From Pelobates cultripes (Eukaryota; Chordata; Amphibia; Anura; Pelobatidae): 64,000 nucleotides of DNA. Position 1 is the first letter of the stretch, and each line of letters begins with the position of its first letter. The stretch lies in NCBI GenBank assembly GCA_933207985.1, contig OW240916.1, positions 81,940,741 to 82,004,740 of the forward strand, read 5' to 3'. The position numbers and the translations under genes are program-made. The notes beneath the pieces were generated by a model, which ran no database searches, had not been told where the DNA came from, and saw only the letters and a list, made by a program, of their open reading frames with translations. Below are positions 45,129 to 55,840 of this stretch, piece by piece.

Positions 45129-45493
45129 TTAAGGCTTAAGGTACATGCTTTTGTGGACCAGGATAACCACCACTGGTCCCGGGGGAGGGGGGGTAGGGAG
45201 GCCCGATGCTTCGGGTACCGCTTTGTTTGGCGAGTCGGGACAGCGGCCGTCTCTCCCCACCACCATGCGTTGTAGGCCCCAAGTTCCCGGCACGAACTCC
45301 CAGCTGGTTTGTAGGTCTGTGAGGTGTCCTCCTGTACCCCCGCTTTCACAGTGCCAGCTGCGGTGTGCTGAAGGACCAATTTGGGTGAGTTTTCCTCCGT
45401 TTTCCGCCTAAAATCCGGCCCAGGCTCAGGAGCTCACAGAAAGCGTGTCTGCTCAGCTCCCCGGTCAGACCCCGCCCCCCTCCAGGAAATATT

Positions 45494-45690
45494 CTTGTGT
45501 GTGCACGAAGCATGTTTTTTTTATGTTGTGTATTAGTTCTAGTTCTGTATACTAGTTCTCTGCTACACTAATGAAGTGCACAGTGTGAACCCAGGTCCAT
45601 ACTTCTCCACCTCAGTCTGTGGGAAGTTCCCAACAAAGATCATCACAGATGTTTATACTAAATAGTGTGGCCTGGTATGTGGTAGACGTG
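45494..45690. other. Short unassigned spacer
   Basis: Between the L1-derived insertion and the hAT MITE; no feature seen. Confidence 0.4.
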
Positions 45691-45698
45691 GTCTAGCC

Positions 45699-46463
45699 CA
45701 GGGACGTATTAGCCGCGAGGCAAACAAGGCATTTGCCTTGGGCAGCATTTTTCAGGGGGCGGCACAAAACGCCGCCCCCAAATGCCCAGGGCAAATGCCT
45801 AGTTAGCCTCGCGGCTAACTGACATGCCGGGCGGGCGGCGCTGGCTGCTGTGCGGCGGCTGGCGAGGGAGCACTTCGCGCCGCCCGCAGAGTGAGGCTGG
45901 GAGCCAGGTTGATGATGTCATCTTCTGGCTCCCAGCCTCACTCTGCGGTGCGCGAGGGAGCTGAGCAGACCGCTCAGAGGAAGTGCTCCCTCGCCAGCCG
46001 CCCGCACAGCAGCCAGCGCCGCCCACCCCGACCGGCAGCCACTGGACCACCAGGGAGAGAGAGACCCCCCCCAGCACTCCCAAAGGTAAGGAAGTTGGGG
46101 GGGGGTTTAAATTAAAAAATGTGAGTGATTGTGTGTGTGTGTCTGACTGTTTGTGTGTGTGTGTGTGTGTTTGTGTCTGACTGTGTGTGTGTTTGTGTCT
46201 GACTGTGTGTGTGTGTTTGTGTCTGACTGTGTGTGTTTTTTTGTGTGTTTGTATCTGACTGTGTGTTTGTGTCTGACTGTGTGTGTGTGTTTGTGTCTGA
46301 CTGTGTGTGTGTGTGTTTGTGTCTGACTCTGTGTGTGTGTTTGTGTCTGACTGTGTGTTTGTGTATGACTGTGTGTGTGTGTTTGTGACTGTGTGTGTTT
46401 GTGTCTGACTGTGTTTGTGTCTGACTGTGTGTGTGTGTGTGTTTGTGTCTGACTGTGTGTGTT

Positions 46464-46494
<31 letters not shown>

Positions 46495-47084
46495 GTTTGT
46501 GTCTGACTGTGTGTGTGTGTTGTGTCTGACTGTGTGTGTGTGTGTGTGTCTGACTGTGTGTTTGTGTCTGACTGTGTGTGTTTGTGTCTGACTGTGTGTG
46601 TGTGTCTGACTGTGTGTGTTTGTGTGACTGTGTGTGTGTGTGTGTGTGTCTGACTGTGTTTGTGTCTGTGTATGTGACTGACTGTGTGTGTGTGTTTGTG
46701 TCTAACTGTGTGTGTTTGTGTCTGACTGTGTGTGTGTGTGTTTGTGTCTGACTGTGTGTGTTTGTGTCTGACTGTGTGTGTGTTTTGTGTGACTGTGTGT
46801 GTGTGTGTTTGTGTCTGTGTATGTGTCTGACTGTGTGTGTGTGTGTGTTTGTGTCTGACTGTGTGTGTGTATGTCTGACTGTGTGTGTGTTTGTGTCTGA
46901 CTGTGTGTGTGTGTGTTTGTGTCTGACTGTGTGTGTGTCTGACTGTGTGTTTGTGTGTGTCTGACTGTGTGTGTGTATTTAGAAGGTGGGGCGGGGGGAA
47001 GGGTTGGGTGGGGGTGGCGCAGGGGGAGGGGGGAGCCTGAGTTTTGTCCTGCCTAGGGCAGCACAAAACCAGGATACACCACTG
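45699..47084 (+). mobile_element. hAT MITE with large internal TG array
   Basis: Starts CAGGGACGTATTAGCCGCGAG and ends CAGGATACACCACTG. The flanks GTCTAGCC (45691-45698) and GTTTAGCC (47085-47092) are an 8-bp duplication with one mismatch. The left half has long inverted arms, for example GGCTGGCGAGGGAGCACTTC (45858) opposite GAAGTGCTCCCTCGCCAGCC (45979). The right half is a TG array of about 850 bp. A second copy lies at 37091-37975. Confidence 0.9.
46130..46980. repeat. TG-rich compound minisatellite
   Basis: About forty units of TGTGTGTTTGTGTCTGACTG with variable TG number. The 332-residue minus ORF (46107-47105), rich in histidine, threonine and glutamine, is a translation of this array. 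Confidence 0.95.
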
Positions 47085-47092
47085 GTTTAGCC

Positions 47093-49189
47093 CCACTAAA
47101 GGCATGCACTGTGGGGCGGTGTTAATAGATTATGTACTTACTATATTGCTAAGCAGATAGCATAATATGGAACAGAGTCCTGGGATATTTTCAGGATGAG
47201 TCCAGACAGTGGGACTATTATGGGTATATCAGAAATGATGGTAAGTGTGGATCAATATTTTTGGAACAAATATGGGAATCACTGCAGGTTGAGAGGTTGT
47301 AGCAGAAAGTGTGGACATAACTAAAGAAGTTTATTCATAACTACCTGTACCCTAACCTACACATTGTTTGGAATGATCTTGCAAATGTCAAGTAATTTCT
47401 GATCTATTACATTTACAATTCTATATGAAGAGCATTTGAATTGATTTTAGATTAATTGGGATAGATTCAACTAGAAGCTACTTCTGATAAATTTATCAAG
47501 TGGGTTTTCCAAATTTGTAATATAGTTAATTTAGTAATAATGAGGGATATTCCTCAGAATGTGACTTCTGAAATGCTCTGATTTAAAAAAAACAAAACGA
47601 AAGTTTAATCAAAACTTAGAAACAAAAACTACAATTTAATCAAAATTGCTTCCCATGCAATTATGGAAGTGAACATAGGGTGGCAGTGTGCAACCTATCT
47701 TAAATTCCTTTTCCTGCAATATGTTTGTGATTGTGTGAAGTAAAATATTATCTTCTTAAGTTTCGTTTTTGTTTAGTTTTTTTTAAACATTTTTTTTTTT
47801 ATTCAGGCATAGCAAAGACAATAAAATAGCAAAATGCAATATTTTGTCACTTGATGTTTTAATACATATTTTCTATTGTAAATTAGACTATAGAAATTAT
47901 CATTGCAATCTAACCAGCTATTCTCATTTTAACAATTTAAAACATAAACATGGCAGGTAAACATAAAATTAGACTATAATAAGAACATCTGTGTATCATG
48001 ATCTACAAACCATATCCAAATACTAAAGTTAAAGCAAACAAAAAAAAATACCTGACTTACAATTTAAGTATAATATAATTATAATCTAACAATATATATA
48101 TATATTAATATATTATGATATAATTTGGCATACATATTCATGGAAATTGATAAAGATATCTTACATCAAAAGAAAATATCACCTGGCAATGATATGATAG
48201 TGTAATGATAAAGGTAGGTTGTGTGTCACCTACAATTCCGGTAGTGAGTTTAGATTTATTGGCTATATCAAGAATTGTTCCCAAATTTGGGGGGGAAAAA
48301 AATTGGGATACTTTGTTTAACAATGTATATTCAAAATAAATGAGACAGAATTTGTTTAAACAGATTCAACGTTGGTGGGCTTGTCTGGCTCCAGACTTGA
48401 ATGTCCGTTTTGTAAGTAGTTGAGGAGATAATTGTGGCTAGCTTTTTATAAGGGAGTAGAAGGGACAGAAGTAAACCTAATATGGCATATTCAAGTAGAT
48501 GTTGGATTAACATATAACTAAACATTTAAATTGAGTTGAATGTATGAAAAACATTAGCTTGATTTAATAAAAGAAATGCTAGTAAATAGAAAAATCTATA
48601 CAGTTTATAAAATGGATAGAATTCTCCAGTGGGAGATATATTTAAAATTATATTCTCTTAAAACGTCTTACAAAGCAGGAGGCTTTGACAATACATAGGG
48701 TATGCGATACAATTGGACAACTTGAGAGAAAGTTTGACTTATTTCTTAGTACTTCACAAATCTAGACTACAAACAAGGTCGAATATCCCTAAGGTACCAA
48801 GTCTATCTACGTTTCCCATAAACCAGTATGTTTAATGTTATGCCATATGACAGCTGGAGGGTCAATATACCGGTGAAAGTACTATAAAGGGACTCATCTT
48901 CCAGTAAGAAGCTTTGCCTGTTTGCTATAAAGTAGAAGAGTTTAGTGAATCAAGTGAACATCAATTACTTACACATAAAACGTGAAGAAAATTGTACGGT
49001 ACCCTTTACATTTGGTGAAATTCTTTATTAAGAATTCACAATCACTTTGCCACAAAGAAAGAGCTTAACAAATTGTTATGTTCAGTGTAAAAATGATTCC
49101 CAAGATGGAGCTATAGTAACAACTAAACTGACCGAGGTGCAAATACATATTAAAGGACTCCCATGTTTGATAGGGGATGTCAATGTATA
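47093..49189. other. Unassigned 2.1 kb, possibly with an L1 3' tail
   Basis: A poly-T run at 47789-47800 with GAATAAAAAA on the minus strand could mark the 3' end of a minus-strand LINE. The readings at 48138-48525 on the minus strand (for example LLLPYKKLATIISST) are too weak to assign. Otherwise nothing is recognised. Confidence 0.3.
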
Positions 49190-49197
49190 CTGTAGGC

Positions 49198-49307
49198 GCA
49201 GTCATTTGGACTAAACCTACCATGATGCTTTGCCAGCATTATTGGTGTAAGAGCATTATGGGGGATGTAGTCCACAACATCTGGAGTGCCAAAGGTTGCA
49301 TACCCTG
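49198..49307. mobile_element. hAT MITE (TAGGCAACC family), eroded left end
   Basis: The right part matches GTAGTCCACAACATCTGGAG and GGTTGCATACCCTG. The left terminus is shortened. CTGTAGGC (49190-49197) and CTGTAGGG (49308-49315) look like the target duplication. The inner sequence GATGCTTTGCCAGCATTAT is shared with the copy at 40886. Confidence 0.75.
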
Positions 49308-49315
49308 CTGTAGGG

Positions 49316-50577
49316 CCTGCTTACCCAGGGCTACAAATGATCCAAGTTATTTAGTTTTGTATGGTTCTCCAAAGTTTCTCTTGAACGCCATGAAATATGT
49401 GAACCAGTTCTGCCCTACAATTATAGAAAAATTATGCTAACCTAACCCTTAACGTAATACTAACATTTAAAACTATGCAATATTAAGAATAGGTATTAGA
49501 GTGGAAAAAAATGTTTTTTGGGGCTCTGGAGACATTGATAAAACTCTTGACCAAATTATAATGTCTCTCTCAACGACATTATTTCCTATAATACACAGTT
49601 CACTGCTATACATTATGTCTCTCTTCCTCTTAAGAATAATAAAAACATTTTATAGATATTGAACGATTTCTGAATGTATGAGCTATTTTACAACAAGTAT
49701 AGGAAGTAAATTCACTTCCTACTGTGTTTTACATTTACATCCAACACGGCACATATTCATGAAATGGCTTTCTCGATTCAGTCACTGAAAGTAAAATTGA
49801 TCTATATAGGTTTTTTAAACCAGAATCTATTTTCAAAGAAATCTAAATGTATTCTTCCAGGTAAAAAAAATAAAAATCTCCAGAAAATATTAACCCTAAC
49901 ACAACTCTCGTCTTATTTTCAGTAGTAGTAAAAAATAAAAAAAAATAAAAATCATATCAGCCTCCAGAAAATATTAACTCTAACACAACTCTCGTCTTAT
50001 TTTCAGTAGTTAGCTCATATACCTTACCCATTCATGCTGTATCCAAATCCTGTGGATAGCATCAACCAGTTTAAATAAACAGTCACAGCGTGATCAGTGA
50101 TTAAATCCAAAGCACAGCTGCGTCCTAGTTATACTGGTCCATAGCATAGCAAGATTGTAAAAGGTGACTTTAACTAGGATTATTTACAGCACGAAAGCAA
50201 ATGTATTTTCCTCTACAAATCCCTTAGGCAGATACCCACATGGAACATGCAGAGTTTATTATTTCCAAAGTGACTTTTATCACAGGAGGAACAGTTTAAA
50301 TAAAGGGTTTTCATTGTCTGCAATTAGGGGGAAATGAAAGAAAGACCAGATATTCTATAAAACTTACCAAGCTCCCACAAAAGGTGTGATCAAATCAAGG
50401 AGAAGCACAGATCACCACGGGTTATAATCTTTGTGATTAACAGTTGGCAAAATACCATCATTCTCATTCTAAAACCTGTTTGACCGTGACAGAAAATCAG
50501 TCATTGTAGCTTCTCAGCAGTTCTTTGTGTAGCTAGCCCAGCAGATAATAAGAAATATCATTTGTAAAGTAATATTT
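49316..50577. other. Unassigned 1.25 kb with a small local duplication
   Basis: Non-coding. The only structure is a roughly 50-bp segment containing AACACAACTCTCGTCTTATT present twice (49872-49925 and 49961-50010) about 90 bp apart. Confidence 0.45.
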
Positions 50578-50780
50578 CTTAAAGAAACACAATATTTACC
50601 AAGACCACTTCATCTGAATGAAGTGGTCTAGGTGCCATGTCTTCAACTTAATTTGATAGAAATCATCAATTATATAGAGATCATCTGATTCGCGCAGCTC
50701 AGTATTTTTCTGCGCATGCACAGTAGCCTCCCAATGCCTTCCTATGGTCATCGGAAGAGTAAAAGAGAATTAGGGGAGAG
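50578..50780. mobile_element. T2-like MITE fragment
   Basis: Begins TTAAAGAAACACAATATT and has GACCACTTCATCTGAATGAAGTGGTC (50605-50630), the hairpin also seen near 23090 and 58360. The other terminus is not found. Confidence 0.5.
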
Positions 50781-50789
50781 AGACACAAT

Positions 50790-52440
50790 CACTACTACTA
50801 GCATGACAGCTACTAGCACTAATACTGCTAAACTAGCAGCAGCAGTAGTTCAGGTAAGGTCAGACTCTAGAAGAGTAGTAGGTCTTTGAACTTTACCAAG
50901 AATGCAGGTACAAGAGGGTATTGGCACCAATCTCTCCTTTCGATGGTGGTGATAACAGCACATCTCCCAGCCCTAATGCAATATCATTTAGTCTCGCCAA
51001 TGAAGAACTTGATTACAAATCAGGGCATATAGTTTAGGGAGTCCACATAGGTTGGACAGGAGCACAGGTTCTTCCCACAAAGCTGCTGTTACTCACCTTA
51101 CTACAATCACCAGTACTGATGCTATCGTCTGTAGCAGCAAAGCCCCCATCAGCATTAACATTGATATTACAACTAATAGTACCATTAACACCTACACTAC
51201 TAACAGAAGAAGAAATGTTTAAGCAGAGACTAGCTTTTCCACTGAAAAATCAACAAAGACAGCAGTTTGAGGCCTGCAACAACTCAATCACCACCTAGCA
51301 CAACTAGGAGCAGTATTGCCCCCAGTAGGTAGGATAATGGGCATGTAGATGACAATGTTGCTAATCTTACACACCTATTAACAGAGATAGTGCCAGTGAA
51401 GAGAGGCAAGTCAGGCTACCAACATCGCGTAGGCATGTCCAGCCCATCCTGGAGCGCATCAGTGGATTTCACCCACTGGGATGTCAAAGCAGCAAGAGAA
51501 ATCACACAATGTATGAGCCAGCTGGTAGCCATTGTGGTGCTTAATTTCCTATAATTGATTAATTATTATAATTGCTCACTAATATAACTTCATGCACAAT
51601 TGTCAGCAAGAATGTAATTATTTTATTTTACCTGCATGCATCAGTCCCAAGGACAAGTTGGTAAAGGGTGTTGATTAGTCAGATCATTTTGCTACATATT
51701 CATGTGTAGTGGCCAACAATCCTTTCTTTTCTTGATGGCACTGGTGGCAGCCCAAGGTGTCTGAGCAGTGGTACTCTAAGGATGTTTGTGTACTGAAATG
51801 TAAGTGTATTTCTGTTTCTGGTCAAGTGGTACCAATAAGCTGTTTCCTGTCAAAATAACTGGAATTTTGTGTCTACAGCTAGTGCAGCAGCAGACAACTT
51901 GAGTGACAGCAGGATGGTTGAAAATTGGTTGATAGGTCAGCAGGGCTATGGCAATTCCACCTCCATACTGAGGTATTAAATGAGCATAACCATATTGCAT
52001 GCCCCTAGAAGGATGATGGCACAGTGAGTTGGAGAGCAGGCAGGCACAGAGGTAGAAATGGCTTTAAATTAACATATTAGTCTTCTTATATTACGAAGGC
52101 TCTCCATGAGAGTAACTTTGCAGGTGTATGCTGTATGGCTTAAACGCTACTTTTTGTTCTTAAGGCTGCTATTCCAAAAGAGAATTCAAGGGTGACAGTC
52201 TTACTTGAGTGGTGTAGAAAGATTTCTGAGCAGATTTTTGCTAGCACTGTTTTAAACAAGATCTCTATTATCGGTGGAAATCCACTTTGGAGATTCCCAA
52301 AAGGATTTTAGAGCAGCAGAGGACTAGCTACACTATATAATCTATTTAATTCATGGAGATTATGTGCCCATTATGGACTGAATCAAGATGGCATGGATTG
52401 TGGCAGTCCATAAGTCTTTCAGGGTGTTACACTAAACCTT
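50790..52440 (+). pseudogene. Possible hAT transposase relic (BED-type)
   Basis: A reading near 51440-51540, ASVDFTHWDVKAAREITQCM, resembles the segment after the BED zinc finger in hAT transposases. A reading near 52270-52325 with PKRILEQQRTS resembles the block after RWNST. Triplet-rich codons for serine, threonine and asparagine (51160-51210) fit the usual low-complexity linker. Stops are frequent and no termini were found. Confidence 0.35.
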
Positions 52441-52450
52441 AATCAAAGAC

Positions 52451-52885
52451 TGTGACGAGACCAATCTCGCCACTGTGCATTGGAGGAGCCTGGTTGCCCG
52501 CCTGCTGCCTTTAGACTATGGCCCCATGTTGAAACGCTTGATTTTCCCCTGCAAAGACACGAAAGCTGGGTCATTCGGTGCTTGCCCTGTTTGAGCGGTG
52601 ATACCCCAGATAGCTATGCCATGGAGCCCATTCGTATAATGAAAGGCATTGGCTCCATGGCAATTGAACTGTATGTGTGTGATCTGAGCACCATTCAATA
52701 ATACTGTGCGCTCAGATCTGAGCTATCTGGGGATATGTTGAATGTACCTGTTTTATGCAATGGCTGCACATATATATATTTTTATGTATTTTATTGTCTT
52801 TTGCTGCCAATTATCTCCAGGATAGAAGACTCTGTGGAACTGGTTTTGGGCAGAAAAGCCATGCTTCATTTGGTCACAAAGGACT
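52451..52885 (+). mobile_element. Solo LTR 7, 3'-truncated
   Basis: Starts TGTGACGAGACCAATCTCGC. It is very similar to LTR 8 in reverse complement: TTTTCCCCTGCAAAGAC, AGATAGCTATGCCATGGAGC, CTATCTGGGGATATGTTGAA. It stops after TTTTGGGCAGAAAAGCCATG (52843-52862) and a short further stretch. The 3' half is absent. Confidence 0.75.
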
Positions 52886-53060
52886 ACGATCTATCTTTTG
52901 AACCACTGCTTCAACATGGATGCTGTCCAGGAGGTGGGAGGGTCTGGGAGGGAGGGTCTGCTGGAGATTGACCGGGATTTGTCAGCTGACCAGAGCTCGC
53001 CGCGAACCCCGGCGAGCCGTTCGCGGGAAGTTCGCGAACGGTTCGCGACATCTCTAGTCC
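52886..53060. mobile_element. MITE end fragment
   Basis: Contains GTTCGCGGGAAGTTCGCGAA and ends GTTCGCGACATCTCTAG (53040-53056). On the minus strand this starts CTAGAGATGTCGCGAAC, a terminus that recurs in frog genomes. Only one end is present. Confidence 0.4.
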
Positions 53061-53094
53061 CTAGTATGTCTCCAGTGCAATCATGGAACCTTGT

Positions 53095-53660
53095 CGAACC
53101 GCACAACATCCACCCCAGGAACAAGTTCAGCCGCAGGTATACATCCCTCTTCATAAACCTATCTCCCTCTGGGGAACCAGCTCCAGTTAGGTTCCTCCAG
53201 CACGGATCAAGAGGACATCTAGAGAGTAACCCAACATCGCCCACCGAGAAATCTCACCACTAACATTCTGCCAACTAAAACCCGGAAAAAAAACCCAACC
53301 ACAACAGAGAAACCAGTTCCTGAGGAAAGCTCGGCAGTAATCCTTGTCTCCGAAGTGATACAGGTTGCAGGTATAATGGTTGTAAAGTCACACAACAACC
53401 ACCCAAGGAACAGAAGGTATACATCCCTCTTCATAAACTTGACTAACTCCCTCCGGGGAACCACGTCCAGATCGTTCCCAGCATGAATCAAGAACACATC
53501 CAGAGAGTGACCCAAATCTCACCACTAACGTTTTGCCAACCAAAACCCTGAAAACCCAACCACAACAGAGAAACCAGTTCCTGAGGAAAGCTCAGCTGTA
53601 GTCCTTGTCTCAGAAGTGATACAAGTAGCAGGTATAATTGTGGTATAGCCAGGAACAGTA
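53095..53660 (-). pseudogene. Two tandem copies of an SGNH-hydrolase-like fragment (Ngaro-type)
   Basis: Two direct copies of about 290 bp (53095-53385 and 53390-53660) share CAGAGAAACCAGTTCCTGAG and GGTATACATCCCTCTTCATA. On the minus strand the distal copy reads SLDVFLIHAGNDLDVVPRRE followed by LVKFMKRDVYLL; HAGNDL resembles the GND block of SGNH hydrolases found in Ngaro elements. The other copy retains FMKRDVYLRLNLFLGWML. A residue is missing in the GGNDL motif. Both are short and broken. Confidence 0.5.
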
Positions 53661-53779
53661 GAATATATAGAAATAACTAAAATAAACTTAAAAAATGTAA
53701 AAGCATAAATAAAATAAATGGTCAGATACATACAATATGTATATGGTGAATGCAAAATATTTTTAATGTTTAAAACAAC
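53661..53779. other. AT-rich spacer
   Basis: No feature besides AT-rich sequence; may be part of an antisense Penelope remnant together with 53780-53830. Confidence 0.3.
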
Positions 53780-53830
53780 TAGTGTAAGCACAACACATTT
53801 CGTCATGGACTTTCTCATGTGAAAAGCCTG
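53780..53830 (-). ncRNA. Degenerate hammerhead-like relic (Penelope-type)
   Basis: The minus strand reads CATGAGAAAGTCCATGACGA and then AATGTGTTG. Stem II GTC-CAT-GAC and the GAAA box are intact and are followed by TGTGTTG in place of the usual CGCGTTG. The CUGAUGA strand is altered (AUGAGAA). Likely a fragment of an old Penelope copy. Confidence 0.4.
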
Positions 53831-54159
53831 TCATTCTGGCCCAAATGGCCATAGGGGGTAAGCTTCCCCTCACAAGGGCTTCCGCTAGTGGACCTAGAAG
53901 CACTATGCCTGTTCCTTACCCACCTGTCAGAAGAGACTGACCGCTTCATGCTGTAGCACCTAACTGGCAAACCGACTGCACTGCTCTCCTGTGGACTTGC
54001 GGGGCCATCTTTCCGCATGGGCACGCTGGGCAGTTGCCTGTGGGCCCCATAAGCATGGGGGCCCAACCTCGATGCCCATGTGCCCAGGCCAACAAGAGAG
54101 ATTCTTTGATCTCCCCTGCCGGACCGTGGAGAGCCGGCCCGAGAGGGGATCGAAGACCC

Positions 54160-55110
54160 CTCAGACACAGCACCCCTCACACACACTAACAGCACCCCTC
54201 ACACACAGCACCCCTAACACACAGCACCCCTCATACACAGCACATTTTACACACACAGCACCCCTCACACACACACCACACACACCCCCCTCACACACAC
54301 AGTACCCCTCACACACAGCACCTCTCACACACACAGCACCCCTCACACACACACACAACACCCTTACACACAGCACCTGTCACACACACACTTCACCCCT
54401 CACAAACACACTGAGTCCCTCACACACAGCATATCTCACACACACACAGTGAACCCAACCCTCACACACAGCACCCCTTGCACATACACACACACACACT
54501 ATCCGCCCCTCACACGCATACAGAAGACCCCTCACACACAACACAACTCACAGACAGCACCTCTCACACACAAAAACACACAGCGCCCCTCATACACAGC
54601 ACCTATCACACACACAGCACCCCTCACAAACACACAACACCCTTACACACAGTACCTGTCACACACACTTCACCCCTCACAAACACACTGAGTCTCTCAC
54701 ACACAGCACCTCTCACACACACAGGGAACCCATCACACACACACAGCACCCCTCACACACTGCACCTCTCACACACACTGCAACTCTCACATACACACAC
54801 TATGCACCCCTCACACACATACCCAACACCCCTCTCACACAACACACCTCACAGACAGCACCTCTCACACACAAAAACACACAGTGCCCCTCATACACAG
54901 CACCTTCTCACACACACATCACACCTCACACACACACCTCTCACACACACAGCACCCCTCACACGCAATGCCCTTCACACACACACACACACACGCACCA
55001 CCCTTTAAATACAGCACCCCTCAACTTACACACTGCACCCCTTACACACACACACACTGCTGTATACACACACACACAGCACCCCTACACACAAACACAT
55101 ACACTCACTG
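54160..55110. repeat. CA-rich minisatellite
   Basis: Units of CACAGCACCCCTCACACACA with variable CA runs over 950 bp. Histidine/threonine ORFs here (up to 176 residues) are repeat readings. Confidence 0.95.
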
Positions 55111-55129
55111 TAGTCTGTGTCTATACCAT

Positions 55130-55560
55130 CGTCTGGGTGTATTCAGCAGTATGTGTGTATGTAGCAGTCTCTGAGTGTGTATTCAGCAGTGTGTGTGTTT
55201 TCAGCAGGATGTATGTATTCAGCAGTCTGTGTGCATTCAGCGGTCTGTGTATATTTAGTAGTCTCTGTGTGTGTATTCAGAAGTGTGTGTGTGTGTGTAT
55301 TCAGCAGTCTGTATGTATTCAGCAGTCTGTGTGTATTCAGCGGTCTGTGTGTGTATTCAGCAGTCTGTGTGTATTGAGCAGTCTGTGTGTGTGTATTCAG
55401 CAGTGTCTGTGTGTGTATATATATATCCAGCAGTCTGTCTGTGTGTACTCAGCAGTCAGTTTGTGTATTCAGCAGTATGTGTGTGTGTGTGTATTTAGGA
55501 GTCTGTGTGTGAATGTGTTCAGCAGTCTGTGACTGTATTCAGCATTCCGTGTGTATGTAT
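55130..55560. repeat. TG-rich minisatellite
   Basis: Units of GTGTGTATTCAGCAGTCTGT over 430 bp. Cysteine/valine/serine ORFs are repeat readings. Similar to 38105-38270. Confidence 0.95.
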
Positions 55561-55840
55561 TGTATGTATTGCATTTGTTGGAGGTACCAAATATATAAGC
55601 TTAATTTTATCAATAATTAAAAAAAATATTTTTATTTCTGTGAGTTGTTGTGCAGGGTCTCATTGCACTGCTTTGCTCAAGGTCCCAAAATGAAGTTAAG
55701 ATGGCACTGCCCCCTGGCATTGCTTGGTCCTGCCCCTGGAAAGGTCCTCATCTTTGCTCCGTCCTGTGACCCTTCCTGCCCCCTGTAAGTAATCGGGCCT
55801 GCAGACCCCACTTTCAACCACCCTGGCACGATAAGTCCGT

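Larger units (their letters stand above)
42693..45480 (-). mobile_element. L1-derived non-autonomous insertion with 13-bp TSD
   Basis: TCCAGGAAATATT at 42680-42692 is repeated at 45481-45493. The minus strand starts at 45480 with GGGGGGCGGGGTCTGACCGG, a GC-rich start like anuran L1 5' UTRs. It runs through an ORF1-like frame, a 3' UTR-like stretch with CAATAAAACAAAG (about 42721-42709), and ends in poly-A (poly-T at 42691-42702). Without the nested LTR it is about 2.07 kb, with both 5' and 3' ends but no ORF2. It is either an internally deleted L1 or a half-L1-like family. Confidence 0.8.
53975..55740. mobile_element. Probable hAT-type MITE carrying two long microsatellites
   Basis: The GC-rich left part (53990-54130) resembles the fragment at 8681. 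The right end, read on the minus strand, starts CAGGGGCAGGACCAAGCAAT (55740-55721), a CAG-type terminus. Between lie a CA array (54160-55110) and a TG array (55130-55560). No target duplication was confirmed, so unity of the element is inferred. Confidence 0.45.

Noticed and set aside
43077..45480. LTR 6 and the L1-derived element as one composite element
   Set aside because: Each has its own target duplication of different length (5 bp and 13 bp), so they are nested independent insertions.
46107..47105. 332-residue ORF on the minus strand, the longest in the window
   Set aside because: It is a translation of the TG/CA array (histidine, threonine, glutamine, serine only) and has no domain.
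54478..55008. 176-residue and neighbouring histidine/threonine-rich ORFs
   Set aside because: Readings of the CACAGCACCCCTCACACA minisatellite.
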